The notes below the pieces were generated by a model, which was given only the letters and a program-made list of their open reading frames with translations, did no database searches and had not been told where the DNA came from. A program made the translations under genes and the position numbers. 64,000 nt of DNA from Spongiibacteraceae bacterium (GTDB taxonomy: Bacteria; Pseudomonadota; Gammaproteobacteria; Pseudomonadales; Dasaniaceae), in contig JANQLG010000050.1 in the NCBI GenBank assembly GCA_028280715.1, positions 1 to 64,000 of the forward strand. The letters are read 5' to 3'. Shown here one piece after another: positions 8,069 through 16,892 of this stretch (its first letter is position 1; every line of letters starts with the position of its first letter).

Positions 8069-9586
8069 TCATCTAGGCTGCAGCCATTTCGGTAAAAACG
8101 AATAGGGATCCAACACTTCAGAAGCAGCCACATCAATACCGTAAGTGCCGAGAATTTGTTGCAACTGACCAGAGCGAAACGCATCAAAGGTCTCGGTACA
8201 GCCGCCGACAAATTCACCGCCGATAAAAATCTGCGGAATCGTCACACAACCGGTTTTAGTCTTCAACACCTCACGAATATTGCCGCCGAGGTTATCCTGT
8301 TGAAATTCCACAGAATCCAAATCCACCGAGCGATAGGGAATATCGCATTGAGCAAAAAACTTCCGCACCGACCAGCAGAACTCACACCACTCCAGTGCAA
8401 ACATCGTCACCGGTTGTTCGCTATCACTTAGCACCTGATCGATAAACTGCTGCGCGGCGTCGAGGTCTACGGTTTTATCGTCACTAATTTTATTGTCGCT
8501 ATCATCGGAAACAGGTGCCGCCGGCGCTGTCACATCAAAACGAAAACCCGGCGTCGATTTAGAGATTTCCAGCTCCTCGTCGGTCATCTCTTCGGAAATA
8601 TCCTCAAACAACGGCGTACTCAAATACCGCTCGGCCGTATCCGGCAACATACATAACATGTTAGTGCCAGGCGCAGCAGTTTCAGCAATACGCAACGCAC
8701 CCGCAAAAGTCGCTCCCGCAGTAGTGCCAACAAAAATGCCCTCCTGCTGCGCCAGTTCTCTGGACATGCGCAAAGCATCATTACCGTTGATACCCATAAC
8801 ACCATCGATTAGCTGCGCATCGACGGCATCGGCGGTCAGTTTAGAAATAAAGTCCGGCGTCCACCCCTGCATCAAATGAGGACGAAAATGCGGATGACTG
8901 GCGGCGGGCGAACCATCGTCATGCTGTTGTTGCGCCACGCCGCTTTCCAGCAGTGGCGAATTATCGGGTTCACAAACAATAATTCGAGTGTCAGGGCTAC
9001 GCTCGCGCAGCACCCGCGCCACACCTTTCAATGTTCCCCCGGTACCGTAACCCGTGACCCAATAATCCAACGGTTCGCCGTCGAAAGCGGCAAGAATCTC
9101 CGGCGCAGTAGTGCGGGAATGCATATCGGCATTGGCTTCGTTTTCAAACTGCCGAGTGAGAAACCAACCGTGTTGCTCCGCTAGTTCAATCGCTTTGGCC
9201 AGCATACCACTGCCCTTTTGCGCTGCTGGCGTTAACACCACCTTAGCGCCGAGAAAGCGCATCATCTTGCGTCGCTCAACGCTAAAATTCTCAGCCATCG
9301 TCACCACTAAGGGGTACCCCTTTTGCGCGCACACCATAGCCAGGCCAATACCGGTATTACCGCTAGTGGCCTCCACCACCGTTCGCCCCGGTTGCAGCGC
9401 GCCACTTTTCTCCGCGGCCTCAATCACCCCCAATGCCAGCCGATCCTTCACTGACCCCATCGGGTTAAAAGCCTCGATTTTGACGTAGAGATTAATATCC
9501 GGCGGCGCCAGTTTGTTGATCTTCACCACCGGAGTGTTGCCGACGGTCTCGAGAATATTGGCAAATTTATTCGTCATGTTACTCAT
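8069..9586 (-). CDS. Cysteine synthase/cystathionine beta-synthase-type enzyme fused to glutaredoxin
   Basis: A 505-residue two-domain protein. Residues 1 to about 335 are a PLP enzyme of fold type II: MGSVKDRLA holds the cofactor lysine, SGNTGIGLA binds the substrate carboxylate, and GYGTGGT binds the phosphate. The family makes cysteine from O-acetylserine and sulfide or does related beta-replacements. After an acidic Asp/Ser-rich linker (about 360-385), residues 390-480 form a glutaredoxin with the dithiol EWCEFC and the TIPQIFIGG cis-proline region. The fusion suggests glutathione-linked handling of the sulfur donor or product, which is inference. It is cytosolic and monocistronic, convergent with the SirB-like gene. 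Confidence 0.88.
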   Translation of the reverse strand: MSNMTNKFANILETVGNTPVVKINKLAPPDINLYVKIEAFNPMGSVKDRLALGVIEAAEKSGALQPGRTVVEATSGNTGIGLAMVCAQKGYPLVVTMAENFSVERRKMMRFLGAKVVLTPAAQKGSGMLAKAIELAEQHGWFLTRQFENEANADMHSRTTAPEILAAFDGEPLDYWVTGYGTGGTLKGVARVLRERSPDTRIIVCEPDNSPLLESGVAQQQHDDGSPAASHPHFRPHLMQGWTPDFISKLTADAVDAQLIDGVMGINGNDALRMSRELAQQEGIFVGTTAGATFAGALRIAETAAPGTNMLCMLPDTAERYLSTPLFEDISEEMTDEELEISKSTPGFRFDVTAPAAPVSDDSDNKISDDKTVDLDAAQQFIDQVLSDSEQPVTMFALEWCEFCWSVRKFFAQCDIPYRSVDLDSVEFQQDNLGGNIREVLKTKTGCVTIPQIFIGGEFVGGCTETFDAFRSGQLQQILGTYGIDVAASEVLDPYSFLPKWLQPR

Positions 9587-9844
9587 CTTACCTATTTACT
9601 GAATGACTGATTAATCTATCGCTGATACCTTCACCCATGTAAAAGACTCAATAGAGAACGTCTAGTTCACTCACAGGCTGGCCATTGTCATCATAAAACG
9701 GCGTTGGTCGATGTCGGCCACGGATCTTTTTAATAGCCACCAACAAACAGCCGTCAAATTGACCTAGACAAATTTTTATAATACTAATAAGCGGTTTAAC
9801 AAAGCTCTCAATTGGTCATCCACGGACTCAACTCATAATCTGCC

Positions 9845-11257
9845 ATGGATTTTCCTTTTTTCCTAGATATCTCCCTACGCCTGTTGTTTACCGGAGTTAT
9901 CATTTATCGAAATAAAAGTTCTTCGCCTGTGCGTCTGGGTTGGGTGATCGTGGTGTTGCTCATTCCTTTTATCGGTATGGCTCTGTATTTGCTGTTTGGT
10001 GAAGTTTGGCGGGACCGGGGTCGTCTGGCACGACATAAGTCGATTATTGATCGGGTACGTAGCCAGATGGAAACCGTACCTTTTAGTGCCCCTGAACAGA
10101 TGCCAGATAACGCCTATGCAAAAGTGGCTAATGCCTTTGAATTTCAGGGCGCTTTTCCACTACGTCAGGGCAACCAATTACAGCTTTTCAGCGATCCCAA
10201 ACAGACCATGCTGAAGATTGCCGAAGATATAGATCAGGCGCAACAGAGCTGTCATTTACTGTTTTATATCTGGCTCGATGATGACTCGGGAAACCTAGTG
10301 GCGAATGCATTGATTCGCGCTCGGCAACGCGGGGTTGAATGTCGAGTGCTTGTCGATGCGATGGGTTCGGCTCAGTTTCTAAATTCTGCACTTAAAACGC
10401 GAATGGATGAGGGCGGCATTGAAGTGGTGACTTCGTTTCCGTTGTCCAGTTTCGATATACGAATCGATCACCGCAACCACCGTAAACTGATTGTCATCGA
10501 TGGCAATATTGGATGGACTGGCAGCCGCAATCTGGCCGACGCCGAATTCAGCATCAAACCCGATTTTGCACCCTGGGTCGATATCATGGTGCGCATGAGC
10601 GGACCATCAGTGTACGACCTGCAGATAGTATTCATTGAAGACTGGCTACTTGAGCAGGATGTGCCGATCGAAACGCTGATGACACCGATGCCGAAACCCG
10701 AGAATAACCAATCACAAGTTCAAGTATTCGCGTCCGGGCCAACCTTAGACTTTCGAAGATTGCGTGAAATAACGATCGTATCGCTATTCATTGCCAAACA
10801 TGAATTAATTATCACAACACCTTATTTCGTACCCGATGAAGCCAGTATAACCGCCTATTGCGGCCTGGCACGATCCGGCATACGGACTGTGTTGATCGTA
10901 CCCAAACACAATGATTCCAAGATGGTCGCTGCTGCTAGCCGCAGCTTCTATCAGGATCTGCTCGATGCCGGTGTGGAAATCTACGAATATCGGCCCGGCC
11001 TGCTGCATTCCAAGACCGTCACCATTGACGGTGAATTGTCTTTACTCGATACCGCCAACTTCGACCGCCGCAGTTTCGAACTGAATTACGAAATCAGTTT
11101 TGCCACCACGGATATTACCTTCACGTCTCAGTTACGCGACCTGCAAATGCAATACATCTCGGATTCCGACAGAATCGACAAAAATCAATGGTCCGAACGC
11201 TCAGACTATTCCCGTTTTGTGGAAAATACCGCGCGATTGTTTGCCCCAATTTTGTAA
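9845..11257 (+). CDS. cls: Cardiolipin synthase
   Basis: A 470-residue phospholipase D-superfamily enzyme that joins two phosphatidylglycerols to make cardiolipin. Two short N-terminal hydrophobic stretches (about 5-22 and 32-52) anchor it in the inner membrane. The two HKD motifs are complete: HRNHRKLIVIDG near residue 210 and HSKTVTIDG near residue 388, with GWTGSRN and LLDTANFD after them. Length and order match ClsA. It ends on the base before the stop of the convergent patatin gene, so the two genes share no spacer at all. Confidence 0.93.
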   Translation: MDFPFFLDISLRLLFTGVIIYRNKSSSPVRLGWVIVVLLIPFIGMALYLLFGEVWRDRGRLARHKSIIDRVRSQMETVPFSAPEQMPDNAYAKVANAFEFQGAFPLRQGNQLQLFSDPKQTMLKIAEDIDQAQQSCHLLFYIWLDDDSGNLVANALIRARQRGVECRVLVDAMGSAQFLNSALKTRMDEGGIEVVTSFPLSSFDIRIDHRNHRKLIVIDGNIGWTGSRNLADAEFSIKPDFAPWVDIMVRMSGPSVYDLQIVFIEDWLLEQDVPIETLMTPMPKPENNQSQVQVFASGPTLDFRRLREITIVSLFIAKHELIITTPYFVPDEASITAYCGLARSGIRTVLIVPKHNDSKMVAAASRSFYQDLLDAGVEIYEYRPGLLHSKTVTIDGELSLLDTANFDRRSFELNYEISFATTDITFTSQLRDLQMQYISDSDRIDKNQWSERSDYSRFVENTARLFAPIL

Positions 11258-12085
11258 TCAGCTTTTCGATTTCAACAATTCGTCCAACTGTCTGCGCAAC
11301 AACTCCTTGGCGGGCTCAGATTGTTTGAATATCTCCTCGGCCCTGTAAAATTCGAGCATCTGAATATCAACGATATCTGGCGCGATAAATATATCCGGCG
11401 GCGCTGTCAGCAGCTTGTGCTTGAGTATCGTCATCTGCATGATTTGAAAGCTGTTAAAAACTGCTTCGGTAAACGACGGGATTAAATCTGCGCTTTCAGT
11501 GCGGTTACCCATGACATTGATCGCAACGACTAAATCGCAATCATCGAGTACATCAAAAGGTACCGGATTCACGGCGCCGCCATCGATCAGAACTTGGTCA
11601 TTAATGGCCATGGGCACAAAGACACCCGGCAGTGCCATACTAGCCTGAATGGCCTGACGAATATCCCCGGATTCGAATACAACCTGCTCACGCTTCCAGA
11701 AATCGGCTGCCACAACTTTGAGCTGGCATGTTAAATCTTCAAAAACCGAGGCTCTGACATCGTACATCAAATCGGCCATGAAACTATCGGCTTTTAAAAG
11801 CGCGTTACCGCTCCAATCAATATCAATATACTGAAGCCAGCGAAATGTGTATTTGTCTTTAATACTCCGCAATAATCCGTCGCCTTCCATGTACGACATC
11901 TGCGACACAATATAGCGGATCTCCTTAGCCGAGTGTCCTGATGCATATAAAACACCGACAATTGCCCCAATACTGGTGCCGGCAATTTGATGCACTGGCA
12001 ATCCAAACTCATCGATCACTTCCAGCATAGGAATATGCGCCAGGCCCTTGGCCCCGCCACCGCCCAAAGCAATGCCCAATTTCAT
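11258..12085 (-). CDS. Patatin-like phospholipase
   Basis: A bacterial patatin (RssA/YchK-like serine lipase). LGIALGGGGAKGLAHI supplies the oxyanion hole, GTSIG the nucleophile serine and DGG the catalytic aspartate of the Ser-Asp dyad. I choose the ATG at 12085, giving 275 residues that begin right at the conserved strand; the longer frame to 12145 adds 20 unlikely residues. There is no export signal. It faces the cardiolipin synthase tail to tail with no gap, and both act on phospholipids, but co-regulation is not shown. Confidence 0.88.
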   Translation of the reverse strand: MKLGIALGGGGAKGLAHIPMLEVIDEFGLPVHQIAGTSIGAIVGVLYASGHSAKEIRYIVSQMSYMEGDGLLRSIKDKYTFRWLQYIDIDWSGNALLKADSFMADLMYDVRASVFEDLTCQLKVVAADFWKREQVVFESGDIRQAIQASMALPGVFVPMAINDQVLIDGGAVNPVPFDVLDDCDLVVAINVMGNRTESADLIPSFTEAVFNSFQIMQMTILKHKLLTAPPDIFIAPDIVDIQMLEFYRAEEIFKQSEPAKELLRRQLDELLKSKS

Positions 12086-12180
12086 TATTGATAACCTACT
12101 TTTTCCCGATGGGTCCATATTAGAACATAAGCCACATCTAGACATTGGAAAAAGGCTCTGACCTCTTTAATTGATGTCGT

Positions 12181-12232
12181 AGTGGCGAGGGTATTTATTG
12201 GGGGGGTTGTTTATTTGGCAATTGGGAAAGGG
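12181..12232 (+). repeat. Direct repeat unit 2: displaced sirB-like 3' end
   Basis: A 52-bp non-coding copy (four differences) of positions 7711-7762, the end of the SirB-like gene. It sits directly in front of dispersed repeat copy B, as the original sits in front of copy A. The 4.4 kb between holds the cysteine-synthase fusion, cls and patatin genes. Confidence 0.85.
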
Positions 12233-12242
12233 GGTTAAGTTT

Positions 12243-12690
12243 TTTTGGGGTTGGCTGGGAGTAAGTTGTTTTTCTTTGTTATTGCAGTGAATTTGAGTGC
12301 AGGGTTTCGCCCCGCTGGGCGAGTTCATTTTCTTTGAATGCCCAAAGAAAACGGAACCAAAAGAAAAGGCACCCACTTCCGTCGCCCTGCGGGTTCACTG
12401 CGCTACTCAGAAATTTGCGGCCGCGATTAGTAATAAAACCCTCTGTGGTTTTATTAGCCTTCGGCCGAGCAGTTTACTGCTCGCAGCAAAAAGCATGCTT
12501 TTTGTCGAACTCACGAAGCTCACAAATTGCGAGAGTAATTTGGACGACCTTTAGGTCGCCCGTAGGGTGAAAATACGCCTTAGCGTATTTGAATCAAACA
12601 TACGGTCGCTCTTTGGGCCGTAAATTTCCTCCGTTGCTCGTCGACTCCAAAAGGGAGTTTGAACATCAAAAACGTAAGTCAAAAACAAAC
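12243..12690 (+). repeat. Dispersed palindromic repeat, copy B, with hairpin array
   Basis: Same orientation as copy A and the longest copy; it fills the gap between the patatin and the 88-residue protein genes. Where other copies have one central hairpin, this one has at least five perfect small hairpins in a row: 12431-12456 (10-bp stem), 12466-12483, 12487-12504, 12545-12558 and 12571-12590. Three of them have loops of the form TTTA or CTTA. Confidence 0.85.
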
Positions 12691-12700
12691 AGCAAAAGCT

Positions 12701-12967
12701 TTAGTCGTTGGCGGCGGAATGGAGTTCTCTGATCTGTTGTAGTTGTTCTTTGAATTCGGAAACCTTGCGTTTTAGCCAGTCGGCATGGCTTTGCATACCG
12801 TGAATGCTGTGTTGATTCATTATTTCACTATTGGCCACCAAACAGGAAAAGGCATCACACAGAAAAGCGCAATCCTCGTTAAAGGCGGCGAATTCGTCAT
12901 AGTATTCGAGTAATGCCGTCGCCAAGGTGGGTTCTGTTGTTTTGGGATTATTCTCTGGCGCATCCAT
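12701..12967 (-). CDS. Small helical protein, function unknown
   Basis: An 88-residue, acidic, mostly helical soluble protein with three cysteines in its first half and a C-terminal heptad-like stretch (about residues 62-85) that may be a short coiled coil. I recognise no family. A possible ribosome site (AGGAGTAGC) lies before the ATG. It starts the block that also holds the membrane/DUF2971-like pair, though on the opposite strand. Confidence 0.5.
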   Translation of the reverse strand: MDAPENNPKTTEPTLATALLEYYDEFAAFNEDCAFLCDAFSCLVANSEIMNQHSIHGMQSHADWLKRKVSEFKEQLQQIRELHSAAND

Positions 12968-13230
12968 AGTGCTACTCCTATAGTCTCCATTTATGAATAT
13001 GAGACTAACACGGGGTAATGTTCACATATGAACTATTTAACCAACAGGGCATGAAAGGGCTTTGACCCTTTTAATTGTTATTGTCTGATTTCGGCCAATA
13101 GCGGACATTAGAAAAGAAATTATTGACTACAAAAATGACGACTTGACTGACCTTATGCTACTCTAATTTCCTGCGTAAGCGGGATGTCGTGTGCCGTCTC
13201 TTTAGTAACTAAAAATAGGAATTTATAAAA

Positions 13231-14016
13231 GTGTCAAAAATAGAGGATATTTTCTCGTCAATAAGAGCAGCAACAAAAGAGCGCGTATCTACGCCCATCG
13301 GTGGATACATTTTTCTTTCCTGGATCGGCTGGAATCACAAGTTAGCGATGGCCCTATTATTCGCAAATTCATTAGAAGAAAGATATGAATTGCTGCAAAA
13401 AATCTATCCTGACTCGGGTGCGATTTTCCATTTATGGATTCTCAACCCACTTTTAACCGGCCTGACAATACTTTTCATAATCCCCATCCTCCACTTCCTT
13501 GTTTCATTGTGGCAACACTTAGTAAACGCGTCATTAAAAAAAGCTCAGCATAAAATTCGGTCGCCTGAGATAATACCCGTAGAGAAGCTTCGGGCTATTG
13601 AGGAAGAGATTGAAAATTTGGAATACGAAAAAGAGAAAGTTGAAAATTCTTTAACGCGCAAGGTTTACGATCTAGAAGAAGAAAACACAAAGCTTCTAAA
13701 TGAGAACACCAAGACGCAGCAACAATTAAGAAACCAAAGTGAACGGATTTTACAGCTAGAGGCAAAAAACGGCAAGCTCTCTGTTACGGAAAAATCCATA
13801 CTTCTAACAATAGCTGAATCGAATGAATACCACATGAGCGATTCAGAAGTGATGAATAAATGCAATTTAAACGTTGTTGAATACAACTTATATCGTAAAC
13901 GACTTTACGAAGATCTTCATTTCATTCAACCCTTCCAAACAGACAAAATACAGCTAGTAAAAGATGGCATATCAGCCGTTGTAAAGATCAAGGAATCTAC
14001 CAACGATGGCGAATAA
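13231..14016 (+). CDS. Membrane protein with long coiled coil, candidate defence component
   Basis: A 261-residue protein. Residues 20-50 hold a hydrophobic segment beginning TPIGGYIFLSWIGWNHK, and residues 68-95 a second, so two membrane helices are likely. Residues 115-185 are a strong coiled coil (Glu/Lys/Leu-rich). The last 75 residues look like a small winged-helix-type domain. Proteins with this sP..g.f..sW..wN.K start are common in phage-defence neighbourhoods, as I recall. The start is GTG behind AGGA. It overlaps the next gene by 11 bp, so the two are translationally coupled. No catalytic motif is visible. Confidence 0.65.
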   Translation: MSKIEDIFSSIRAATKERVSTPIGGYIFLSWIGWNHKLAMALLFANSLEERYELLQKIYPDSGAIFHLWILNPLLTGLTILFIIPILHFLVSLWQHLVNASLKKAQHKIRSPEIIPVEKLRAIEEEIENLEYEKEKVENSLTRKVYDLEEENTKLLNENTKTQQQLRNQSERILQLEAKNGKLSVTEKSILLTIAESNEYHMSDSEVMNKCNLNVVEYNLYRKRLYEDLHFIQPFQTDKIQLVKDGISAVVKIKESTNDGE

Positions 14017-14896
14017 ACTTAACAGCTGTGTTTTTAAGCTTTCTGACATCGATGACAAGTACTTTTTAGAAAACCTTGAGAACCGAGAATTATTGTGTCG
14101 GTGCGGAAACGACTTCAATGACCTGTATGAATTTCACCACGTCTTAGAAGACGTGTGGCCAAACTATGAAAAGAACAAAGATGAAGCGCGTCGTTTAATT
14201 GACATTATTGATCCGAGCATATCCAGCAACATACTTTCCAGCAAGGAATCATATTATAACTACATCAGCGATAAACACGGTCATTTAGTCCATTATACAC
14301 AGGAAAGAATCACCGAGAACTCCAATCACTTTCGTATCTGCAGTTTCACTAGACGATGGAATAATCAGCTGATGTGGGCACATTACGCGAATGGCGGACG
14401 TGGTGTTGGGTTGGTATTCGATTCAAAAAAAATATGGCACTCTGATGGAGCCAGAACGTCTCAAGCCCACACTGAAGTATCTGGAACAGCATATAGACTA
14501 TCCTGGGTCAGATACAGCCATAACCCGCCTCGGCTCAATGCTGTCAGCATTCTAGAAAATGTTCGAATAGGTACAGAGGAAAAAATAGAAGAGATAACGA
14601 AGAGAATGCTTGATGCCGGAGTCTTAACAAAATGCCGAGAATACCGGTATGAACAAGAATCTAGATTGATAATTCGAACTGAAGGGCAGGATGTTGGCGC
14701 CGAGCCCATACTCTACAAATACAATCCAGAAGCCTTACAAGGCATGATAATTGGACCAAAGAGCAATTTGGATACCGTACGAAAAGCAGCCGCTCATCTT
14801 CCATCAGAAGCACACATCTATTTCACCAAGCCATCAAAAAACAGATATAAGTTAGAAATTGCGGAAAGCATGACAGTAGAGAATTTTTTGTCATAG
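14006..14896 (+). CDS. DUF2971-like protein, candidate defence component
   Basis: A 296-residue soluble protein. The MWAHYANGGRGVGLVFD stretch near residue 123 and the YEQESRLIIR segment near 215 are typical of DUF2971 proteins, a family seen often beside mobile and defence genes but without a settled activity. The first 60 residues are acidic. It overlaps the membrane coiled-coil gene by 11 bp and is the last gene of the pair. The retron operon lies convergent to it 212 bp away. A joint role in antiviral defence is inferred from gene order only. Confidence 0.65.
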   Translation: MANKLNSCVFKLSDIDDKYFLENLENRELLCRCGNDFNDLYEFHHVLEDVWPNYEKNKDEARRLIDIIDPSISSNILSSKESYYNYISDKHGHLVHYTQERITENSNHFRICSFTRRWNNQLMWAHYANGGRGVGLVFDSKKIWHSDGARTSQAHTEVSGTAYRLSWVRYSHNPPRLNAVSILENVRIGTEEKIEEITKRMLDAGVLTKCREYRYEQESRLIIRTEGQDVGAEPILYKYNPEALQGMIIGPKSNLDTVRKAAAHLPSEAHIYFTKPSKNRYKLEIAESMTVENFLS

Positions 14897-14987
14897 CCCC
14901 ACTAATCTAACCGCGTTACCAATTCCTCCTATCAAAAGATAATCCTTCTAATAAGCGAATAGCTACCTGCAGTAATCCAAAACTACT

Positions 14988-15040
14988 GGAGACAGATTTA
15001 TTTTATTAGTTTTGATACTTTTTAAATAAATCTGTCCCAG
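14988..15040. terminator. Large inverted repeat between convergent operons
   Basis: A perfect 13-bp inverted repeat, GACAGATTTATTT at 14991-15003 with its complement at 15024-15036 around 20 nt, lies between the DUF2971-like gene and the last retron gene. It could end transcription from both sides. The same ACAGATTTATTT word recurs at 18351-18362 beyond the other end of the retron operon, so it may instead be a remnant of element ends. Confidence 0.5.
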
Positions 15041-15108
15041 TTTTTGTTTAGTAAAAGGGCTGTACCCCAAGTTATTGATTTTTGATGTATATGTTAGGAG
15101 ATATTACG

Positions 15109-15813
15109 CTACAAACTAATAACTCGAATATTTCTCCTTCCTTTTTTATTTTCTCTCCATACTTCAACACGATATAGGTCGGGCACAGGTACCGGCTGTT
15201 TTGGTGTGGGCTTACGGGGATTTCTCTGCTTTTTAGTTTCTAGAACTAAGAGCTCTCCATCAGCACCAACCAGAGGCAATTGAATCTGCTGGGGAAGTGA
15301 CGGGGCGGCTTTTAAGGCATTTTGTAACTCATTCATAAACTCAGGAGAAGACTCTGCTTCTACCCCGAAAAGAGCTTCCGTTTCCTTCATTGCTTCATCT
15401 ACAGACATTTCACCGCTCTGCACTTTGACAAATAGAGTTTGTAGCCGCGCTAACGATTCGCCCCTCTTTCGAACTTTAGGCTTAAAGTTGGTGGAGTCAA
15501 AGGGTGCGACCGCACGCTCACTAAAATAATCCCCTACGGTGCGTACTTGATTATAGATTGTTTGAAGACCAGAGATGAAAGAGCCATATTGACCTATACC
15601 AATATATAGAACACCCAATGTAGCTGCGACTTTTCCAACAGCTTTAATTGAACCTTCTTCAACCTCTAGCGCCAAAGAATAATCTGTTAACTCCAAGGTA
15701 CTATCCACATAGCTTTCCCACTCATCGAAAAGCTGTGTGGAATATTCCTCAAATTCCCTGCGCGGAAAGCTAGGTACATTAATAAAAAAGTCCGTTGTAC
15801 CTATGTTCACCAT
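15109..15813 (-). CDS. Retron-linked protein of unknown function
   Basis: A 234-residue protein encoded 47 bp downstream of the reverse transcriptase, in the same direction and without a visible terminator between them. It has one hydrophobic stretch (about residues 58-90, beginning VGKVAATLGVLYIGIGQYG) that could cross or touch a membrane, an acidic N-terminus, and a proline- and lysine-rich tail. I do not recognise its family, and I know of no such protein as a standard part of described retrons. It could be an added effector, a regulator, or an unrelated passenger. Confidence 0.6.
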   Translation of the reverse strand: MVNIGTTDFFINVPSFPRREFEEYSTQLFDEWESYVDSTLELTDYSLALEVEEGSIKAVGKVAATLGVLYIGIGQYGSFISGLQTIYNQVRTVGDYFSERAVAPFDSTNFKPKVRKRGESLARLQTLFVKVQSGEMSVDEAMKETEALFGVEAESSPEFMNELQNALKAAPSLPQQIQLPLVGADGELLVLETKKQRNPRKPTPKQPVPVPDLYRVEVWRENKKGRRNIRVISL

Positions 15814-15860
15814 ACTCAGTCCTTATAAATTTGGGTCACAAATTCAAGCTCGGAAATAAA

Positions 15861-16883
15861 TCATTCTTTATACTGGCCCAAATTATTCAGGTAACTTATA
15901 GATTCAACTGCAAATCTATTATCTGGTTCAACATGAAGCCAAAAGCTCAATTTACCCTCAAGTGAATCAAGGTAGTTCGGTACACGTATCCTGCTCTTCC
16001 CAACATGAGAGAGGTATCCGTACTTCCTAATAAAATGTATCTCTTTTCGCAACTCCCTTTTAGTAGCTCTTGGTATCTTTAAAGTACTCCCAGAAACCGA
16101 CAATCCAGTCACTATTCTTTGCCCAGGCTTGGTTATGAGTTTTGTTTTAGAGTTATTTACAGTCAAACCATACCCAGCAACAATATCTCCGATTACTCCT
16201 ATAAGTTCATGCGGAATATATTGACCTGAAAATGTTAAATCATCAGCATAACGCGTATAATTCAGCTTATATTTTTTCGAAAGCCGAGTCAGTCTTTTAT
16301 CAAGGCTAACCAATAATAAATTACTGAGATAAGGGCTAGTAGAAGCACCTTGAGAAAGACGACCATCATAACAACAAAGAGCAGCCAAATAGTAGGAAAC
16401 ATTTTTAGCATAGCCCAAAGATGCGAAGAAATTTATAATCCAATTAATCGGTATTGATGGAAAAAAATCTTTAAGATCTAATTTAAGCAAAGCTCTTTGA
16501 TTTAAGTGTTTCTCTGCATTAGTGACAATTGAACACCCAGGAACAAATCCATGAGCTGCTTCATGGACATTTAGCTTTAGTAATATATTTTTATAAATCC
16601 AACGCTGTATCGAATGCAATGAAGGATAAGGAGCATATATTGTCCTTTTTCCACCTCTACGCTTAGGAATTTTGAACTCACGATAAAAATGATCACTACT
16701 AGCTAACATTTTTACAAGCTCACTCGATTTAAAACCGACCAAGTTAGATAAATGATCTAACTCAAAAATAACTGGAACATCTCTACTTACAAGCGGGGAT
16801 ATATACTTAAGATATTCTGCTATTAGATCCTCAGAGACACCTCTATCTCTAAAGAATACTTTCCATTGTCTTTTTGTCAGCAT
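15861..16883 (-). CDS. Retron reverse transcriptase
   Basis: A 340-residue retron-type reverse transcriptase. The catalytic YADD is near residue 211, the retron-specific NAxxH is present as NAEKH near 123, and the VTG motif lies near 259. DLKDFFPSI (motif A) and QGASTSPYLSN (motif B) are intact. It copies part of the RNA encoded just upstream into a branched RNA-DNA hybrid, msDNA. That RNA gene (16893-17110) ends 9 bp before the start codon, the usual arrangement. Known retrons act as antiviral systems in which the msDNA and enzyme hold an effector in check; here the candidate effector genes lie upstream. Confidence 0.93.
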   Translation of the reverse strand: MLTKRQWKVFFRDRGVSEDLIAEYLKYISPLVSRDVPVIFELDHLSNLVGFKSSELVKMLASSDHFYREFKIPKRRGGKRTIYAPYPSLHSIQRWIYKNILLKLNVHEAAHGFVPGCSIVTNAEKHLNQRALLKLDLKDFFPSIPINWIINFFASLGYAKNVSYYLAALCCYDGRLSQGASTSPYLSNLLLVSLDKRLTRLSKKYKLNYTRYADDLTFSGQYIPHELIGVIGDIVAGYGLTVNNSKTKLITKPGQRIVTGLSVSGSTLKIPRATKRELRKEIHFIRKYGYLSHVGKSRIRVPNYLDSLEGKLSFWLHVEPDNRFAVESISYLNNLGQYKE

Positions 16884-16892
16884 AATAAAAAA

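Noticed and set aside
9757-9790. A TTGACC and TATAAT pair upstream of cls as a promoter
   Set aside because: The spacer is only about 12 bp, too short for a normal sigma-70 promoter.
7769-12180. An integrase or transposase that could explain the duplicated gene ends
   Set aside because: No such gene is present in this segment or between 26.6 and 31.6 kb, so no mobile element is called.
12297-12570. Two overlapping plus-strand reading frames of 78-85 codons inside repeat copy B
   Set aside because: They run across hairpins of the dispersed repeat, have no ribosome site, and parallel frames in other copies have different sequence.
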